From NCBI GenBank assembly GCA_003833135.1, contig QZLH01000207.1:57533-121532 (forward strand): a DNA stretch of 64,000 nucleotides, read 5' to 3'. The translations under genes were made by a program, and so were the position numbers. This DNA is from Oehlia diaphana. Its lineage: Eukaryota > Glomeromycota > Glomeromycetes > Glomerales > Glomeraceae. A model generated the notes under the pieces. That model ran no database searches and had not been told where the DNA came from. It worked only from the letters and a program-made list of their open reading frames with translations. Of this stretch, positions 13,091-26,087 are shown in pieces (the stretch's first letter is position 1; every line of letters begins with the position of its first letter).

Positions 13091-13279
13091 GAAGTATTAA
13101 ATTCTATTTCATTAGTTGAAATAAGACAGTTTGCACGAAAATCATGGAGATATATTAATATTTATAGAAAAAAAATTACAGAAAAACTTGCTGTATTTGC
13201 AGAAAAAAAATATAAATTTCATAGAAGAGTTTCTGATGATATACTTAATCAAATTACTTTAAATGATAATAATGAATAA
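13091..13279 (+). pseudogene. C-terminal fragment of a DDE-type transposase
   Basis: An open 62-codon stretch ends at the TAA at 13277. It reads with a basic helical motif (IRQFARKSWRYINIYR) followed by KYKFHRR. From memory this pattern resembles the C-terminal tail of DDE-superfamily transposases abundant in mycorrhizal fungal genomes; the assignment is by resemblance only. No catalytic domain is present upstream, so it is a truncated relic. Alternatively it could be the last exon of an unknown gene, since an AG precedes it. Confidence 0.4.
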
Positions 13280-13516
13280 TAAATTATATATAAAAAATTA
13301 TGCATAATTCTAATTGATATTAAGTATTGCATTAGCCAATCAAATTTATTTTAAGTCATGTGATTTTGTATTATGTCAGCAAAAAAATTGAGAAATTTTT
13401 TTTTATTTGCTTAATGTATTTATCTTTTTAAAAGTTATCTAATTTTAAAATCTTATAAAATTCTGACCATTAGATCACAAGATATAAGAGGTACCTATTA
13501 TAGAGGTACCGCACTG

Positions 13517-13672
13517 TACCCAAATTATTTTGGAATACTATAATTATAATTTAAAATGTCGTAATTCATTTAGTTTATATATAATTTACTATATAAAGTG
13601 CCAAAATAATTTGAAATATCATAAATTGAATTTGGAATTATTATGACTACCTAAAATAATTTAGGTATCATA
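13517..13672. mobile_element. Foldback MITE, copy 1
   Basis: The ends are inverted copies around caaattattttgg and ctaaaataatttag. The interior is closely related to the element at 13981-14149, including a segment around tagtttatatataatttac. More diverged than copy 2, so boundaries are approximate. Confidence 0.55.
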
Positions 13673-13978
13673 TATAAAGTAGAATAAGTTTTTATTAGAT
13701 TATAAAAACTATTATTTAGATAATTTTTGAAAAAAAACAAAAAAGTTTAATTTTAATAGTAAAAAATAAAATACAATTTTTTATTTTAAAAAGAATTTTT
13801 TTAGCTAAATTTCCAATACTTAGATTTATTATTTAAATTGAAATTTTTTTAAAAAAATATTGTTTTTAACTTTAACTAAAATAATAATTTTTGGTCAAAA
13901 TTAAGTAATGTGATAATAATTACTACTGATGATATTTAATAGTATCCATTTTTTTTATTTTTTTAATTTAACAAATTA

Positions 13979-14151
13979 TACATGCTGCTCAAATTATTTT
14001 GGGACGCCATAAATATAATTTGAGATGCTGTAATTTATTTAGTTTATATGTAATTTACTATGTAAAATGCCAAAATAATTTGAAATATTATAATTGAATT
14101 TGGGATTTTACTTATAATTATAATAGCCCAAAATAATTTGAGCAACATGTA
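13979..14151. mobile_element. Foldback MITE, copy 2, with TA duplication
   Basis: A 169-bp element (13981-14149) starts with catgctgctcaaattatttt and ends with its inverted counterpart; 22 of 23 terminal bases match. A TA flanks each side (13979-13980 and 14150-14151), which fits a Tc1/mariner-type MITE. A second copy lies 460 bp upstream. Confidence 0.7.
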
Positions 14152-14908
14152 TATAATAAATGTTAACTAATGTATATTTTTATATTTTGTAGGTCCAGAA
14201 TATTAAAGTACAGTTTTAAATTCTTATTTTTGAAGATTTTATTTTTTTAATGAATTATTTGATAAATGTTAATTAACATTCAATTTTTTTAAAAATTATG
14301 ACTTTTAGATAAATTTCTAAATAAAATTTTAAAGTAATTTTAAGATAAGAGAAAAATTTATTTAACGCACCCCTGCGTTATAACACATCCCCTATAAAAA
14401 GTAATTTTTATAATTGGAAATTGTATAACATCACGTGATACAATCATTTATTTATTACTGATGACATGTCATTCTTTTTTATAATACCCCGCCAGATAAT
14501 CTCTTTTTTCCATTACCAGAGTTCTTAGAGAGCCTATTACAAACAGGTGTGGTATTTGAAATTGTCTTCATTTACTGCATTTAATTTTTTTTGACTAGTC
14601 TTGTTGTTATATGTGGATACAAATGGTTGCTTTTTTTTATCAAATTATACTTTAGTTTCGTTAGAATTTACTTTAGTTTCACTAGACTTTACTTTGGCTT
14701 GTTTTAGTTTTATTAGTGTTGGGAAATTTCGATTTTGTATATTGTATACTTGAAATCTTATCATTGATAACTTTTTTGATTCGAAAATACCTATGGAGAA
14801 AAGTGAAATCGGTCAAGATTACTACATTCTTGTGAAATTTTGTTTGGTTTCGTTAACTTTTGTTAATAAAGCAATTTTGTATATTGTACATTTGAAACAT
14901 TGCCAGTG

Positions 14909-17825
14909 ATGTCTTTATTTGGTTCTGAAATACCTACAATAACTGAACCTTTAGAATTGTCTATTGGATGTCATTTTGATACTTAGATAGTTGCAGAGAA
15001 TACTATTAAGGAATATGGAAAGCGTAAAGGATTTGCTATTAATCGACATCGAGTTGAATATAGTGAAAATCAAATTACCAATTTAGGTGACCGAGTTGTA
15101 AAGAAAAGAACTTATGTATGCGAATATTTTGGAAAGTATAAGCCTAATAAAATGAAATCAATTGAGCAGCAGCATAACAAAGGTTCAAAGAAAACTGACT
15201 GCAAATGGCATGTTAATTTGAGTAAGCCAAAAAATACCAATTTTGTCCATATAACATTCATACATCCTGATCACAATCACGAATTACTCATCGATAATGC
15301 AATATTTGCTGCAGCATTCCGAAGATTTGACATTTCTATAATGAAAGAGATTGAACATGCCATTGTGTATGGTTATTGTGACGCATATACTATACGAAAT
15401 CTTTTGCAACCGTTATTTCCTGACCAACTTTTTCTTACTCAAGATTTATCGAATGCAATTCAAAAAATCAAACACAAACACCAAATTACTGGATCAGATG
15501 CTCCTTGTTTGTTGAAATTTCTTCTTAAGAAGCAAAAAGAAGATCTTACAATGTTTGTGCAGCCATTAATTAATGCAGATAGTGATCGACTTTGTGGCAT
15601 ATTCTGGATGACGTCAAACCGGATTTCATTATCATCATAATGTTTATCAAAGCATTTACTAAATATTTATAAATAGTGTTTATTGAATACAAGATATGTT
15701 GAAAAAGTATCTATAAATGTTAAATTAAAGTATTAAAAAAATGCTTAAAAAGTTAAATAATTAATAAATAATAAAATATTGTAATATTTAAGTATTTTAT
15801 TTTTTTATTACTTAATAAATGCAAATTTTTAATACTTATTTAATACTGCCATTTGATAAATACAAGACTCCCATTTGGTTAAACTTCATGATGATGGTCG
15901 CGTTATTCTGATGTTATCTTACATGATAACACTTCGAAGACTAACAAGTATAACTATCCTTTATCATTATTTATACTTGTAGACAATAATGGTAAATCAC
16001 GATTAGATGCGCAGGTTTTCTTGAATGATGAAACACAAGAAAGTTATGAATGGGTTTTGCAGCAAACGTTAAATGTAATTAGTTCAAAACCTCATGTTAT
16101 ATTAACCGATATAGATCCTGCAATGATCTCTGCATGTCAAAACATATACAAGGACACGTATCACATCCACTGTATATGGCATATGTCTCAAAATATATCT
16201 AAACGACTTAAACACAAACTTAAAACTGCAGATTTTAAGTCATTTAACAAAGATTTTTGGAAAACGCACAATTCGTTATGTGTAGAAGTTTTTAAGCGAC
16301 GATTTCAAGAATTATTAGAAAAATTTCCTGATAGCAATAATTATATGCATAATACACTCTATCTGATTCATAATTCGTGGGCTCGTACTTTTACAAGTTG
16401 TATTTTTACAGCTGGTATGCAGTCAACCCAGCATATCAAATCTATTAACACGATTGTTCATAAGGTTATTTCCTCCAATTTAACTATGGCTGAAGCAGTT
16501 GAATATTTGGACTCTCAGATGCAGAAAGAAGAGCTAAACACAAGTTTTATGGAATGGAAATATAAGTCAATAACATATCACCAGCCATTTGTAGTGAATA
16601 ATTTCTTTAGTGATATTAATGCTCTAATTAAAAAATATTTTTCCCCACATATTGTTGCAGAAATTCATAAACAAATGTGCGAATCTATACTTTATAAATG
16701 TGAAAAGATGTCTTTGAAGGACGCGAATAATTTTGATAATGATCAAATGGTAATGTATGATACACATTTAATTATATCAGTTGGAGTTCTTCTGATGAAT
16801 GAGTTGCTTCAGGATAGTGGTTGCGATTTAGATTAGAATAGATTTAACATTATTTGTTATGGTTGATGTTGTGATTTGAATAATAAGATTCACACGATTT
16901 TTTTTATATTTAGGATCAGGAAGACGAACTGGGATCTGATCAGGAGGAAGTTAACAATATTGAAGACCATTATGACTATCGTCAGACATATTTAAAGGCA
17001 TTGTTGAATTCAGTTTCAGGAAAATCAATTAAAGAAATCTGGCGAATCACTTCTTATATGATCTCAAGCTCATATTAGCATATCGTTACCTTTGAGGATG
17101 GTACACACATATGTACATATTTATTGTTAATCTCGCATGGGATAATATGTAGACATTATTTCAAGTTGATGGTTGAAAATTCAAACGCGCTATTTCATTT
17201 ATTATTAATGCCAACAAGATGGCTTCAAGATGATACTTGGAATCACGTTAATACTATTTTTAACAAACTATTTATTGGAACATCATCCAAGAACCTAAAA
17301 CAGATTCAAGATAATGATACAGTTCAACAAGCCAATTTTATTCCTATGCATTATGATAACATTCAAGAAGTTCAAATTAGAAATCACATACAAAAAAAAG
17401 TCGATTATGGTTGACTTATGGATCATTTTAAGAAAGCAGTGAATTATTCTTTAGAAGATAATGATCAACAAAATTTGGATGATATTATCTTAGCTTATAT
17501 TTTCAAAAAGCAAGCAAAATGGGAAGCTATAGCGCAATTGGAAACAAATATTTTAGAGGAATATAGGAATTCAAACGTGATTGAATTATATGATAGATGC
17601 GTTTATGATATTGATAGTATTAAGGATTCGACAAGGCATAATTGTAAAGGTAAACCTACCACCAAACGAATGAAAGGTCATAATGAAGAAAATAATAATA
17701 CGAGTACTAGTAAAGTACAAAAAGAAAATGTGCGAAATGATTGCAAAAATGTGAATAATGGGCGAAAGTGTGGTGTATATCATAAAATGGGACATTATGC
17801 TCCTAGATGTCCTAATCGAAAATGA
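14909..17825 (+). pseudogene. MULE transposase (FAR1-like DNA-binding, DDE, SWIM, zinc knuckle), broken
   Basis: The frame starts at ATG 14909. The N-terminal FAR1-like zinc domain (to about 15300) is followed by the MULE catalytic domain. The first Asp is in VILHDN near 15910 and the second in VILTDIDPAM near 16105. The expected Glu in the motif after TQ is a Lys (TQHIKSIN, near 16440). A SWIM zinc finger follows (SHGIICRHYF, near 17130), and a CCHC-type knuckle (CGVYHKMGHYAPRC) ends the protein. Defects: TAG at 14984, a 263-bp insertion at 15632, TAG near 17077, a Cys-to-Tyr change in the SWIM finger and TGA at 17412. The stretch 16837-16910 may be an intron. It cannot encode an active enzyme. 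Confidence 0.88.
15632..15894. mobile_element. 263-bp inserted element inside the MULE transposase
   Basis: The transposase frame stops at 15640 inside foreign AT-rich DNA and resumes exactly at TGG 15895. The insert ends are imperfect inverted repeats (tcatcataatgttta against its complement, roughly 17 of 24 bases matching). No clear target duplication is visible. It is a small non-autonomous element that landed after the MULE arrived. Confidence 0.6.
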
Positions 17826-18205
17826 TGGCTTTGATATTGATCAACTGTGATAACATTGTGATTGAAAGAATGATGTAAAAGTTCAAAAAGAAGGACCTGT
17901 TATACAAATTGTAAGTGTATTAGGAGCGAAGAAAAGAGTGATAATATGATGGAAAGATCAATAGATTATACTTTATTGATAGCTAATACAACTAATGTAA
18001 CTTCATTATGTTCAATACAATTTAATAAAGTTATCATAGGTGTTTTGTACAATTTGCAGTCTATTTCATGATTAATTTATAGTTTTTTAGGAACTTTGAT
18101 TTTCGATACGAACATCTGAAGTTCATCATGTCACGTAATAATTATAGGTCACGTAAAGATGTGTTATAATGTGAGGTGCATTAAATAAATTTACTCTTAA
18201 GATAA

Positions 18206-18611
18206 TTACTTTAAAATTCTTTTTTTACTTTTTTTTTAATGAACTTTATACTAATATTTATTTTTCTTTACTTTTATATAGATTTTTTCTACTTTACTAA
18301 TTATTTGTTGAAATTAAATCAATTAAAATAATATTCAAACTATTAATAATATATAAATTTATGTTATAGAAAATAAGAGAAACTTTAATTTATAGTTCAT
18401 CTAATTAGTAATTGATTTTATACATATATAAATTGGTAATGCTTTATTACTTTTAATTAAATAAATTAATATTAATTAATATTAAAAATACCAATTGAAA
18501 TTTAAGTTATTTTAAAAAATCTAAAGATTTATTTTTAAAATTCTATACAAATTTTTTTAACATTTGCAGATTTACATAGATTTTAATAAAATTTTTCTTT
18601 GATATATAGAT
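18206..18611. other. AT-rich spacer between two DNA transposons
   Basis: About 400 bases of simple AT-rich sequence with no gene or repeat end. Confidence 0.45.
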
Positions 18612-19734
18612 TATGGGCTGTTGCAAAAAGATTGATACTTCAGATATTGCATTGATAAAAAAAATTTTATTATGTAATTTTCTTTTTTTATTTAATAAAT
18701 ATTATCAGTATATATTGGGAAAGATATGATATAAATATTACGTCAAATCACGTGATCATCATCAGAACTACTATAAGCATCAAATTCGTCATCAGTAAAT
18801 TGTATATTTTCGTCAGACTCAAAATATTCTTTAGCGTTTTTAAGTGCTCTTCTCCAAAGTCCCACAATAACTTTTGAAGAAATTTTTTCTTTAAATGCAT
18901 TTAGTAGTGTATTTCTAACAGATAAAAGGTTTGGATGTGGGCCTGAACATGCAACTTCACCCTTTACAACTGACCAAATACCTTCAATAGGTTGCAGTAA
19001 GAAGGGGTAAAATTAACTTTATGTTTATACTGTTCTGCAATTTTAACATAAGCAAATGGGACCTTTTCTTTGTTTATTCGAACTAGCTCCAAAAGTTCTG
19101 GTTTTCTTAATTCATCAGAAAAAGTAATATTATGTGCATGTAACCAATCAATAATTTCTTGCTTTTTTATACTTGAAGTTGGAATACTTTCAACTCTTCA
19201 TTTGTGATAGCTTGTCCCATCCATGTGAATACATACGGACCCATATTTTTCTTGAAGTGTTTTGCAAAGAGTTGAAAAAAGGTTTTCAAAAATTTCTGCA
19301 GTAAAATTTCCGTGATAATCTATTTGGTTAGGAACAATATTTGCTTCTTTAACAACATCAGGAATATCATTCCATTCTTCAGCATTATTTCTCACTCCTC
19401 CAGTCTGACACCACCTGTGCAACTGTACATTCCCCTATGCCCAACACCTCAGCAACATGCTTGCATAGTATGACCTTCTGATGATCCTCCTTTTTAGAGT
19501 TAGCCCCCAAAAAATAATTGTAAACATTAATAACCATCAACTTTTATTATCGCTCCGTTTTGTAGAGGAAATATCCATGGTAAAGTAAGATAATGTTAGT
19601 AAAAAATGTTTATTCGAAGTTATTTTAATATATATATTTTTTTCAGCCCACTTTATTTTGGTCGCACAGTATTTGTCTTGGCATAGATTATTTTCTTTTT
19701 GGGCGAGATATCAATCTTTTTGTAACGGCCCATA
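18612..19734 (-). mobile_element. Tc1/mariner-like transposon, internally deleted
   Basis: The element is 18614-19732 (1119 bp), flanked by TA on both sides. The terminal inverted repeats read tgggctgttgcaaaaagatt on the left and a near-perfect inverted copy on the right (ending caatctttttgtaacggccca). It holds a minus-strand transposase remnant. Confidence 0.88.
18743..19537 (-). pseudogene. Tc1/mariner-like transposase remnant
   Basis: The minus-strand frame starts at 19537 with a helix-turn-helix-like segment of about 50 residues. It then shifts frame to a stretch ending in VCIHMDGTSYHK near 19200, which carries the second catalytic Asp. Further on, LQPIEGIWSVVKGE near 18990 carries the final Glu, and the stop is at 18743. 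The part that should hold the first catalytic Asp is missing, so an internal deletion has occurred. There is another frameshift next to the LQPIE motif. With about 265 codons left in pieces it is not functional. Confidence 0.8.
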
Positions 19735-20452
19735 ATAATATAACAGATCTACACAAAAATTTAGGCTGGTGATTTCTACAGATTTTTACTTTAAAAAATT
19801 TACTGATATAATTAGTTTACTAAAATTAGTAATTATATAAAAAAGTGATTATATAAAGATTTTTAAATTTATTTGAAATTAAATTCTAACCAGAATTATA
19901 GATATATTAATATTTTAGCTAAATATAATGTTAATCAGAATTACAAATTTTTCTAATAAAAAATTATAGTTTATAATCTAAAATTGTAATTTTGTAAATT
20001 TAATCAAAAATTATAATATACTGTATGACTAAAATTATAATTTATAAGAGGTTTTTTTATTAATATAAAATAATATATATATTAAGGTTAATGATATGAT
20101 AGTGATTATAAATGATTGGTAATTATAAAAAGATAAATTTATATTATAAAGATTTGTTTTAAAAAAATGAGTACTTATAAAGAGTTATAACTATATAGAG
20201 AATAACTATATAGAAGTCTGATTGTATTTAATAATACTTTTAATTCTTTATATATATTAATGAATATTAATTTTTTAAATAAATTTATGTTTTTTATTAT
20301 TTATAATAAATACTAGAAGATTTTATATTTCTGTAATATTAATTATAGAAGAATTTTAAATAATATTAAAATAATTCAGTTATTAGTATAATGAAAATTT
20401 TAAAATGAAATATTTTGGTTAATATTTATATTTATAGAATATAGAAATAAAA
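19735..20452. other. AT-rich intergenic DNA with a possible decayed element end
   Basis: The sequence near 20195-20226 (tatatagaagtctgattgta) resembles the element terminus seen at 80-115 of the window. No complete element can be outlined. No gene. Confidence 0.35.
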
Positions 20453-20636
20453 TACAATCTACCCTTGATACAGTGAAGAAGCCGTTCTGCACCTCAAATT
20501 CGTTATAGCAAGTTAACAAAGAATTTGAAGAATTTAATTGGTTACTTCGTTATAGCGAGGGAAAATTACGTATTTTATTGGCTAAGCATCATGTGATTCG
20601 TTATATAAAAATTCGCTATAGGAAGGGTAGACTGTA
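20453..20636. mobile_element. 180-bp MITE with TA duplication
   Basis: The element 20455-20634 starts caatctacccttgatacag and ends with the inverted counterpart of cagtctacccttcctatag. A TA lies on both sides. It is distinctly less AT-rich than its surroundings. The CAG-type end and TA duplication fit the pogo/Tc1 superfamily (inference). Confidence 0.7.
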
Positions 20637-23600
20637 ACTATTAAAATTCATCTTAATAAAATGAATTTAACAAATTTAAAATTATTAAATAAAATTCAAT
20701 TTCTAGTATTTAAAATAGCAAAATTTTAAAGCAAAAAAATTAGTAGGCTTACATATATTATAATTATTAAAGAGGGAAAGAAGTAATTAAAATCTTACAT
20801 TATATTTAATAAAATCATATGATTTATAAATATTATAATTTGATTGGTTATTAAATCTAATAAAAGGAGGAAAGTAAGTTTATATTAAACTAAATATTAT
20901 GTGATATATGTAACTTCTTTTATATAACTTTATATATTTAAAATCAGAATTTATTATAAAATTTATATTAAATTAGATCTGAATTTTTTTGGATTTTATT
21001 GTAGCTAATTAATTTTATAATTATTAACTCTACTAATATAGTAATTTTTTTAACCATTTGTAAAGATTTATTAATAATTATTATTTTAATATATCTTATA
21101 CATTTTATATGAATTTTTAATGCTAAATATAATATTAAGTATTAAACTGATTTATCTTTTTTTTGCAAAACATATATTGGTATCATTTTCAATATATTTA
21201 TAGTAGGTATACTATTACTATTTTTTATTAAAAGTATTAGAATTATAATTGTTACTAATTATTTTAATTATTAATTTTCCTTTTTTTTTACCATTTATTT
21301 TAATTATTCAATTTATATTTATTTTAATCCAATATTTAATTATACTAAATATATATTTCTGCTATATATTTTGCATAATTAATAACTTTTTTTTTATTTC
21401 AATAGATTATAAAGTTTATTTAATAACTTTTTAAATTTATATTAACAATTTATATGCTTTTGTAATATTGTTTATTTATAAAAATAAAATAAATTTATAT
21501 ATTATATAAAAAGAATAATCTTTATAATAATAAAGAATTGTTTATTTTTAGTAGTAATTAAAAATATGCTAGAATTAATATACAAATTATATATATAAAT
21601 TTAATATAAATTATATTAATATTCTAATAACTTATTAGTGATTTAATTATATAACAAATAAATTTATTATTGTTGTTTATAATAAATAATAAAAGACCAA
21701 ATTTAATGTTAAATTAAATATATATATATGTTTATTATATGTCTAATTGATACACTATTTTATAAATTTCATAAATTAAACGAGTTTTAAATTGTTACTA
21801 CTTGCGGCAATAAGAATAAAGAATATAGGTAAAATGTATAAAAGAAATATATAGAAAAGGAACTATTTTAAGTTATATTTCAACGTATGTAATTTTCACA
21901 TTAGGAATCCGAAGGTATGATTAAAGGATGAGCCAAAGAAAGAGACTGGTCTAAATCTTGCAAAGGTCAAAAAAAAGATGATTCGTCATTATATTTGAAA
22001 ACGATGTAAAATATAAGATAGCCAACAAGTCAATCATGATGACACGGTATCAAATAAAGGTAATATCTAACCATAAATATTTTACACTAGTTTAAAAACT
22101 TATGTGTGTGTATGCTGTGACCACTTTTTTATGGTTACCTAATTTTTAAAATTTGACATTTTTAAATTTCGATACGAGGTGTACCCCATGTCAAATATCT
22201 TGGAAATTAGGGCAGAGCTACGGGATAGTGAAGGACCCTCCTCTCACTAGAACGATTCCAGTTTGGGAAACAAAAGGTTTTTTATGACGTAAACTCGGAA
22301 TGTTAGAATAGAGAGATTTTCATGTAATGAAATAAATATTTCTAACTTATCATGTGATTAATATATGACTTACAGTACATGGAAACGTGTCAATTCTTTG
22401 TCAATAAAATCTTAATAAAGTCATAACATAAAGTGGTTTTTGTTTTCAACTTTTTAACTATATTAAGTATCAAAAAGTAAATTTATTGCGTATTTTATCC
22501 AAAAGAGTTATTTGAACAAAAGCTTTTGTTGACGATTATTTTAATCAAAGTATGTGATACAAGTCAAACAAAACAATAGCATTTCCTGCGTAGAAAAGTT
22601 TCAAAGAATTCACAATTTGATTGGTCAATACTCAACACCCAAATTTTTGGATAAGTGATAAAATTTATAAAAGATCCATATTTTATCCACCCCCCTTTTT
22701 TTAAAAGAGTAAAAGCATGAAAGCATGAAAATGGTATAAAATATGTTTGGCGTAAGCTTGCGTAAGTTGCATAAGTTTGCATAGGCATACACTCGTCATT
22801 TGCGTCCTGATATCTTAGGGATAATTTGATTAAATAATTTAAATACAATTTACGTGATAATATTTATTGAAACCCCTTTTAATGATTTAATTCAAGTATT
22901 TTTGATACTCAATTTTGGGCTTATACTAAAAATCTAAAAATTAAGCCTCAACGGAAATTGTTAGCCTCGATTATCAGTGAAAATTTCATGATCCAATAAA
23001 ACGAAAGCTTAGCAATAACGCGGCCACCAAGCCTTTATAAAGAGAGTGTGTGATCCTACTTACTCACCTGTTTGTAATTTATCGAAGATTTACAAAGATT
23101 TAATATTATTTATGTTTGATATCAAAGATTCTAATATTTATAATTGAATGATTTTGAAGATTTAAGATTTAAACACTGTTCTCAAAATGTAAATTAATGT
23201 TTTATTTTCAAATGATGAAGAATACCAATACTCTAGATCCTACTTTAATTTTAATACGGGATGTAATAATAAATCACGTGTATATCGGTAATGATAATAC
23301 ATTGCATCATTTTTTGATTGTCGACCATAATTACTCCTGGTTATAAAATGAGGTCAATAACAAATAAAACAAAAAAAAAACAAATGTTCGTAAAGGTTCT
23401 AATAATAAAAATTACTAAACTGAAAGAGTCTAACATTTTTTTTAATTGAAATAAATAAATAGTAACTAATACATGCATTAAAAAATATCATATCCGAAAA
23501 TGGCTTTTCTCTTATCATCGGTAGCTTAAATTTCAAAAATAGTATGAAAATCTAACTGGTTTTGAAAACAATAACCGTTGATTGTATTACAATATTCTTG

Positions 23601-23802
23601 TTTGATTGCTAGTTTTTGCTTTTAATGGATAAAAGTTATAGATCTTGTGAACTTTTTGTCTACAATTCATTACCATTAATTTAGTGAAACTATCCCTTAA
23701 AAGAAGGCCCTCTCGATATTCATCCCCCAAAAAATCAATAAATAGCAAAAATATTCCCACTATCATATCTTCAAACCTTTTTTCATTCTTCGAAACGAGA
23801 AT
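20637..23802. other. Long AT-rich intergenic region
   Basis: More than 3 kb without a supportable gene. Two patches are less AT-rich: 21890-22080 and 22120-22310. The second includes a segment around cgatacgaggtgtaccccat and could be a repeat or untranslated leader. 22860-23160 also looks like promoter or leader DNA of the next gene, with a TATA-like tttataaaga near 23034. Short antisense frames in this region have no recognisable composition. Confidence 0.4.
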
Positions 23803-25817
23803 ATGTATCGTAAGAAGCCACAACAGTATAGAAGTTGGAACGCGTCAGTTTTAAATCTAAAAACTCCTGTGAGTTTTTGTTAATTTGAAATAATATTGGT
23901 TTCTCAAGTTAAAAAAAAAAAAAAAAAAATTTTTTTTTTTTTTTATAAATTAAAAATTTTTTAATTTGAAATAATATTGTTTTCTCAAGTTAAAAAAAAA
24001 AAAAAAAAAAAATTTTTTTTTCTTCTAATAATTAATAATTTTTAGGAAGAACCCGATAAAATTAATGATTCATTATGTCAAAGACCAAGAAGAGAATCAT
24101 GGTCTCAATCACCACAACGCGGTCGAAGTGTAAGAGGAAGGGGCGTTTGGAAGCTTGACAATAGATATCATGATGATAGACCAAATGTTATTCGTCGTCA
24201 TACTATGCCAAATTCGAATTCTAAAGGTGATTATCAAGATCGTAATTGTAATTATCGTACTGATGATGAATCGAATAAATGTAAGTTTTCGATTATGTTA
24301 AATGCTTATCATGAAAATTGTTTTTAATTAAATAATATTTCATTAGGTAATCAATGGGAAGAAGATAATCCAATTGCGGAAGAACCTCGAAACTCATCAA
24401 CTTCATCTGGAAGCGATTGTGATTATACTAAAGAGAATATCAGAGAAAAATGTGAATATCAAAATCATAAGGAAAATTTCTCTAGGGTTCGTAAATATTC
24501 TACAGACAATATTTATCGTCCGCCAAAGTCTAGATCTGCTTCATACGCCAGTAGTGACGATGGATCACATACTAAATATGAACCAGTAACATTTCTTTAA
24601 TTATAATATTCTTAAAAATTCTATTTTTAAAAACTTTATTCTTTTGATCTTATATATTTTATATTATTATTATTATTATTTTAATCGTATTTCAGAAAAG
24701 TATAAATAATAATGAGCCGGATCAAGTATGGACTCATGACAAATATGAATCTCTCGAATCTGATCAATTTGACCAAAAGGATACAAAAAACGCAAAAAAC
24801 GCGACAGCGCCAGTAAATATTTTTAATTTTAATCCATACATATTTAAGAAATCCAGTTCAATTATTTATTATTAACTAAATTTATTTTAGGTCTCGCCGT
24901 TATATATAAATAACGAATTAAATAATAATAATACTCAAGAAGTAATTATACCTTTTTTTTTAATCATTAAACACATTTTTTATTTATATCGCTTTATTCA
25001 TATTTTTTAAATTAAGGTATCGACATGTGAATTTTCACAAAAGATTAATAAATCAGAATCACCAAAAGAACAACAAAAGACAATTATTAATTCAGAACAC
25101 CCACATGTGGTAATTTAATATTCAAATTTCGAAGCGTTGTTTAAATTTTATAATAATATATTTCTTTTATTACAGATCACGATAAACATTCGTGATTTAA
25201 CTGCAAAAGGGTTTGTTTTTATACATGTTTATTTATTTTTATGAATTAATTAAATATCAGTATCATTAACCATAATAAAATCATTAGTACGAATGAAGAA
25301 TTAAAGACTGAAGTAGTCGATCTTGAAGTGGCATCCGAAATTCCCAAAGTAACTCCCAATATAAACCCTGAGATAAATCCTAAAGTAACTCCCGAAGTAA
25401 CTGAAATAAGTTCTGAAGTTGAAGCGAATCCTAACGTGAATCCTGAATCGGACTCTAAAGTTAATCATGAAGTAATATCTGAAACAAATATTGAAGTAAC
25501 TCCAGTGGAAGTGTTACCTCTAATCAATTTGGATGAAGACGATAATACCGGCACACAATCGATTGAAGCAAAGGTCTCAGAAGATATCTTTGCTGTGGAT
25601 TGGGATAGTTATCAAAAGAGTGTAATGGAACAAGAACTAAAACTTAACTTGGAAAGGCAAACTATTCAAACGGTACGTATAATATTAAAAAAATTTTTTC
25701 TTAACGTTTGAACTTATAACAATCATACATTCATATTTTTCGCTTATATTTCTTTATTCAATTAAGCCTAACCTACGTAAACTTGATACAGAATTAATGG
25801 TTTTCGATTCCTTGTAA
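23803..25817 (+). CDS. Disordered Arg/Ser-rich protein of unknown function (9 exons)
   Basis: I do not recognise the family. Exons 23803-23868, 24046-24280, 24347-24585, 24696-24812, 24891-24941, 25017-25109, 25176-25210, 25288-25672 and 25767-25817 join in frame to 423 residues. The N-terminal 100 residues are rich in Arg, Ser and aromatic residues (RRESWSQSPQRGRSVRGRG, then VWKLDNRYHDDRP). The W-x-x-D-x-R...HDD pattern faintly recalls the Barentsz/CASC3 motif that binds eIF4A3, but this is a weak resemblance. The middle is Ser/Asn/Asp-rich. From about residue 290 there is a low-complexity run of Pro/Val/Thr/Asn repeats (NINPEINPKVTPEV). The C-terminus is helical and acidic. The start is the only ATG in an exon that splices in frame. 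An RNA-associated role is a guess. Confidence 0.72.
23876..24040 (+). repeat. Tandem duplication inside intron 1 of the disordered-protein gene
   Basis: A unit of about 95 bp that begins with aatttgaaataatatt, continues with tctcaagtt and ends in long A and T runs occurs twice in a row. The duplication is intronic and does not affect the splice sites. Confidence 0.65.
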
Positions 25818-26087
25818 AGATCTATTTGTCTATTTGTTTATCCCTAATAATATGAAATTAATTATGCAACCTTATGAATTTTTTTAAAAAATCAATAAAG
25901 CATCATATGATTAACGTTTATTGTTACTTGCAAGTTGATCTACCAATGTCTATAAATATAAATTTCACATGACTGAAGTTAAAAATTAACTGCGCATTAT
26001 ACCACCACTGCCACAGCTTAAAAATAATTTATTTCTTCTTATTTTTCCTTTTCCTATTTTTCTTATTCTCATAGAATACATTCTTCA
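25818..26087. promoter_or_regulatory. Compact promoter region of the SYS1 gene
   Basis: Only 270 bases separate two + strand genes. The final 60 bases are strongly CT-rich and end in a CATAG just before the leader, which could be either a pyrimidine tract or a 5' untranslated intron acceptor. Confidence 0.4.

Larger units (their letters stand above)
14340..18205 (+). mobile_element. MULE (Mutator-like) DNA transposon with 9-bp target duplication
   Basis: The element spans 14349-18196 (3848 bp). The perfect 9-bp direct repeat ttaagataa lies just outside both ends (14340-14348 and 18197-18205), the hallmark length for Mutator-like insertion. The terminal inverted repeats are about 40 bp (14349-14389 and 18158-18196); both read gag, then an A-rich stretch, then tttattta, and end inwards in ttataacacatc. 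One transposase gene sits inside on the + strand, now decayed. A smaller element (15632-15894) has inserted into the transposase. The intact target duplication shows the insertion has not been rearranged at its borders. Confidence 0.92.

Noticed and set aside
22120..22320. Possible structured RNA gene in a less AT-rich patch
   Set aside because: No tRNA or snRNA boxes, no terminator run and no convincing stem could be found.
20637..23802. Short frames such as 21249-21434, 22564-22848 and 23587-23823
   Set aside because: They have random AT-rich composition, no homology pattern and no splice context; the last is antisense to the first exon and leader of the disordered-protein gene.
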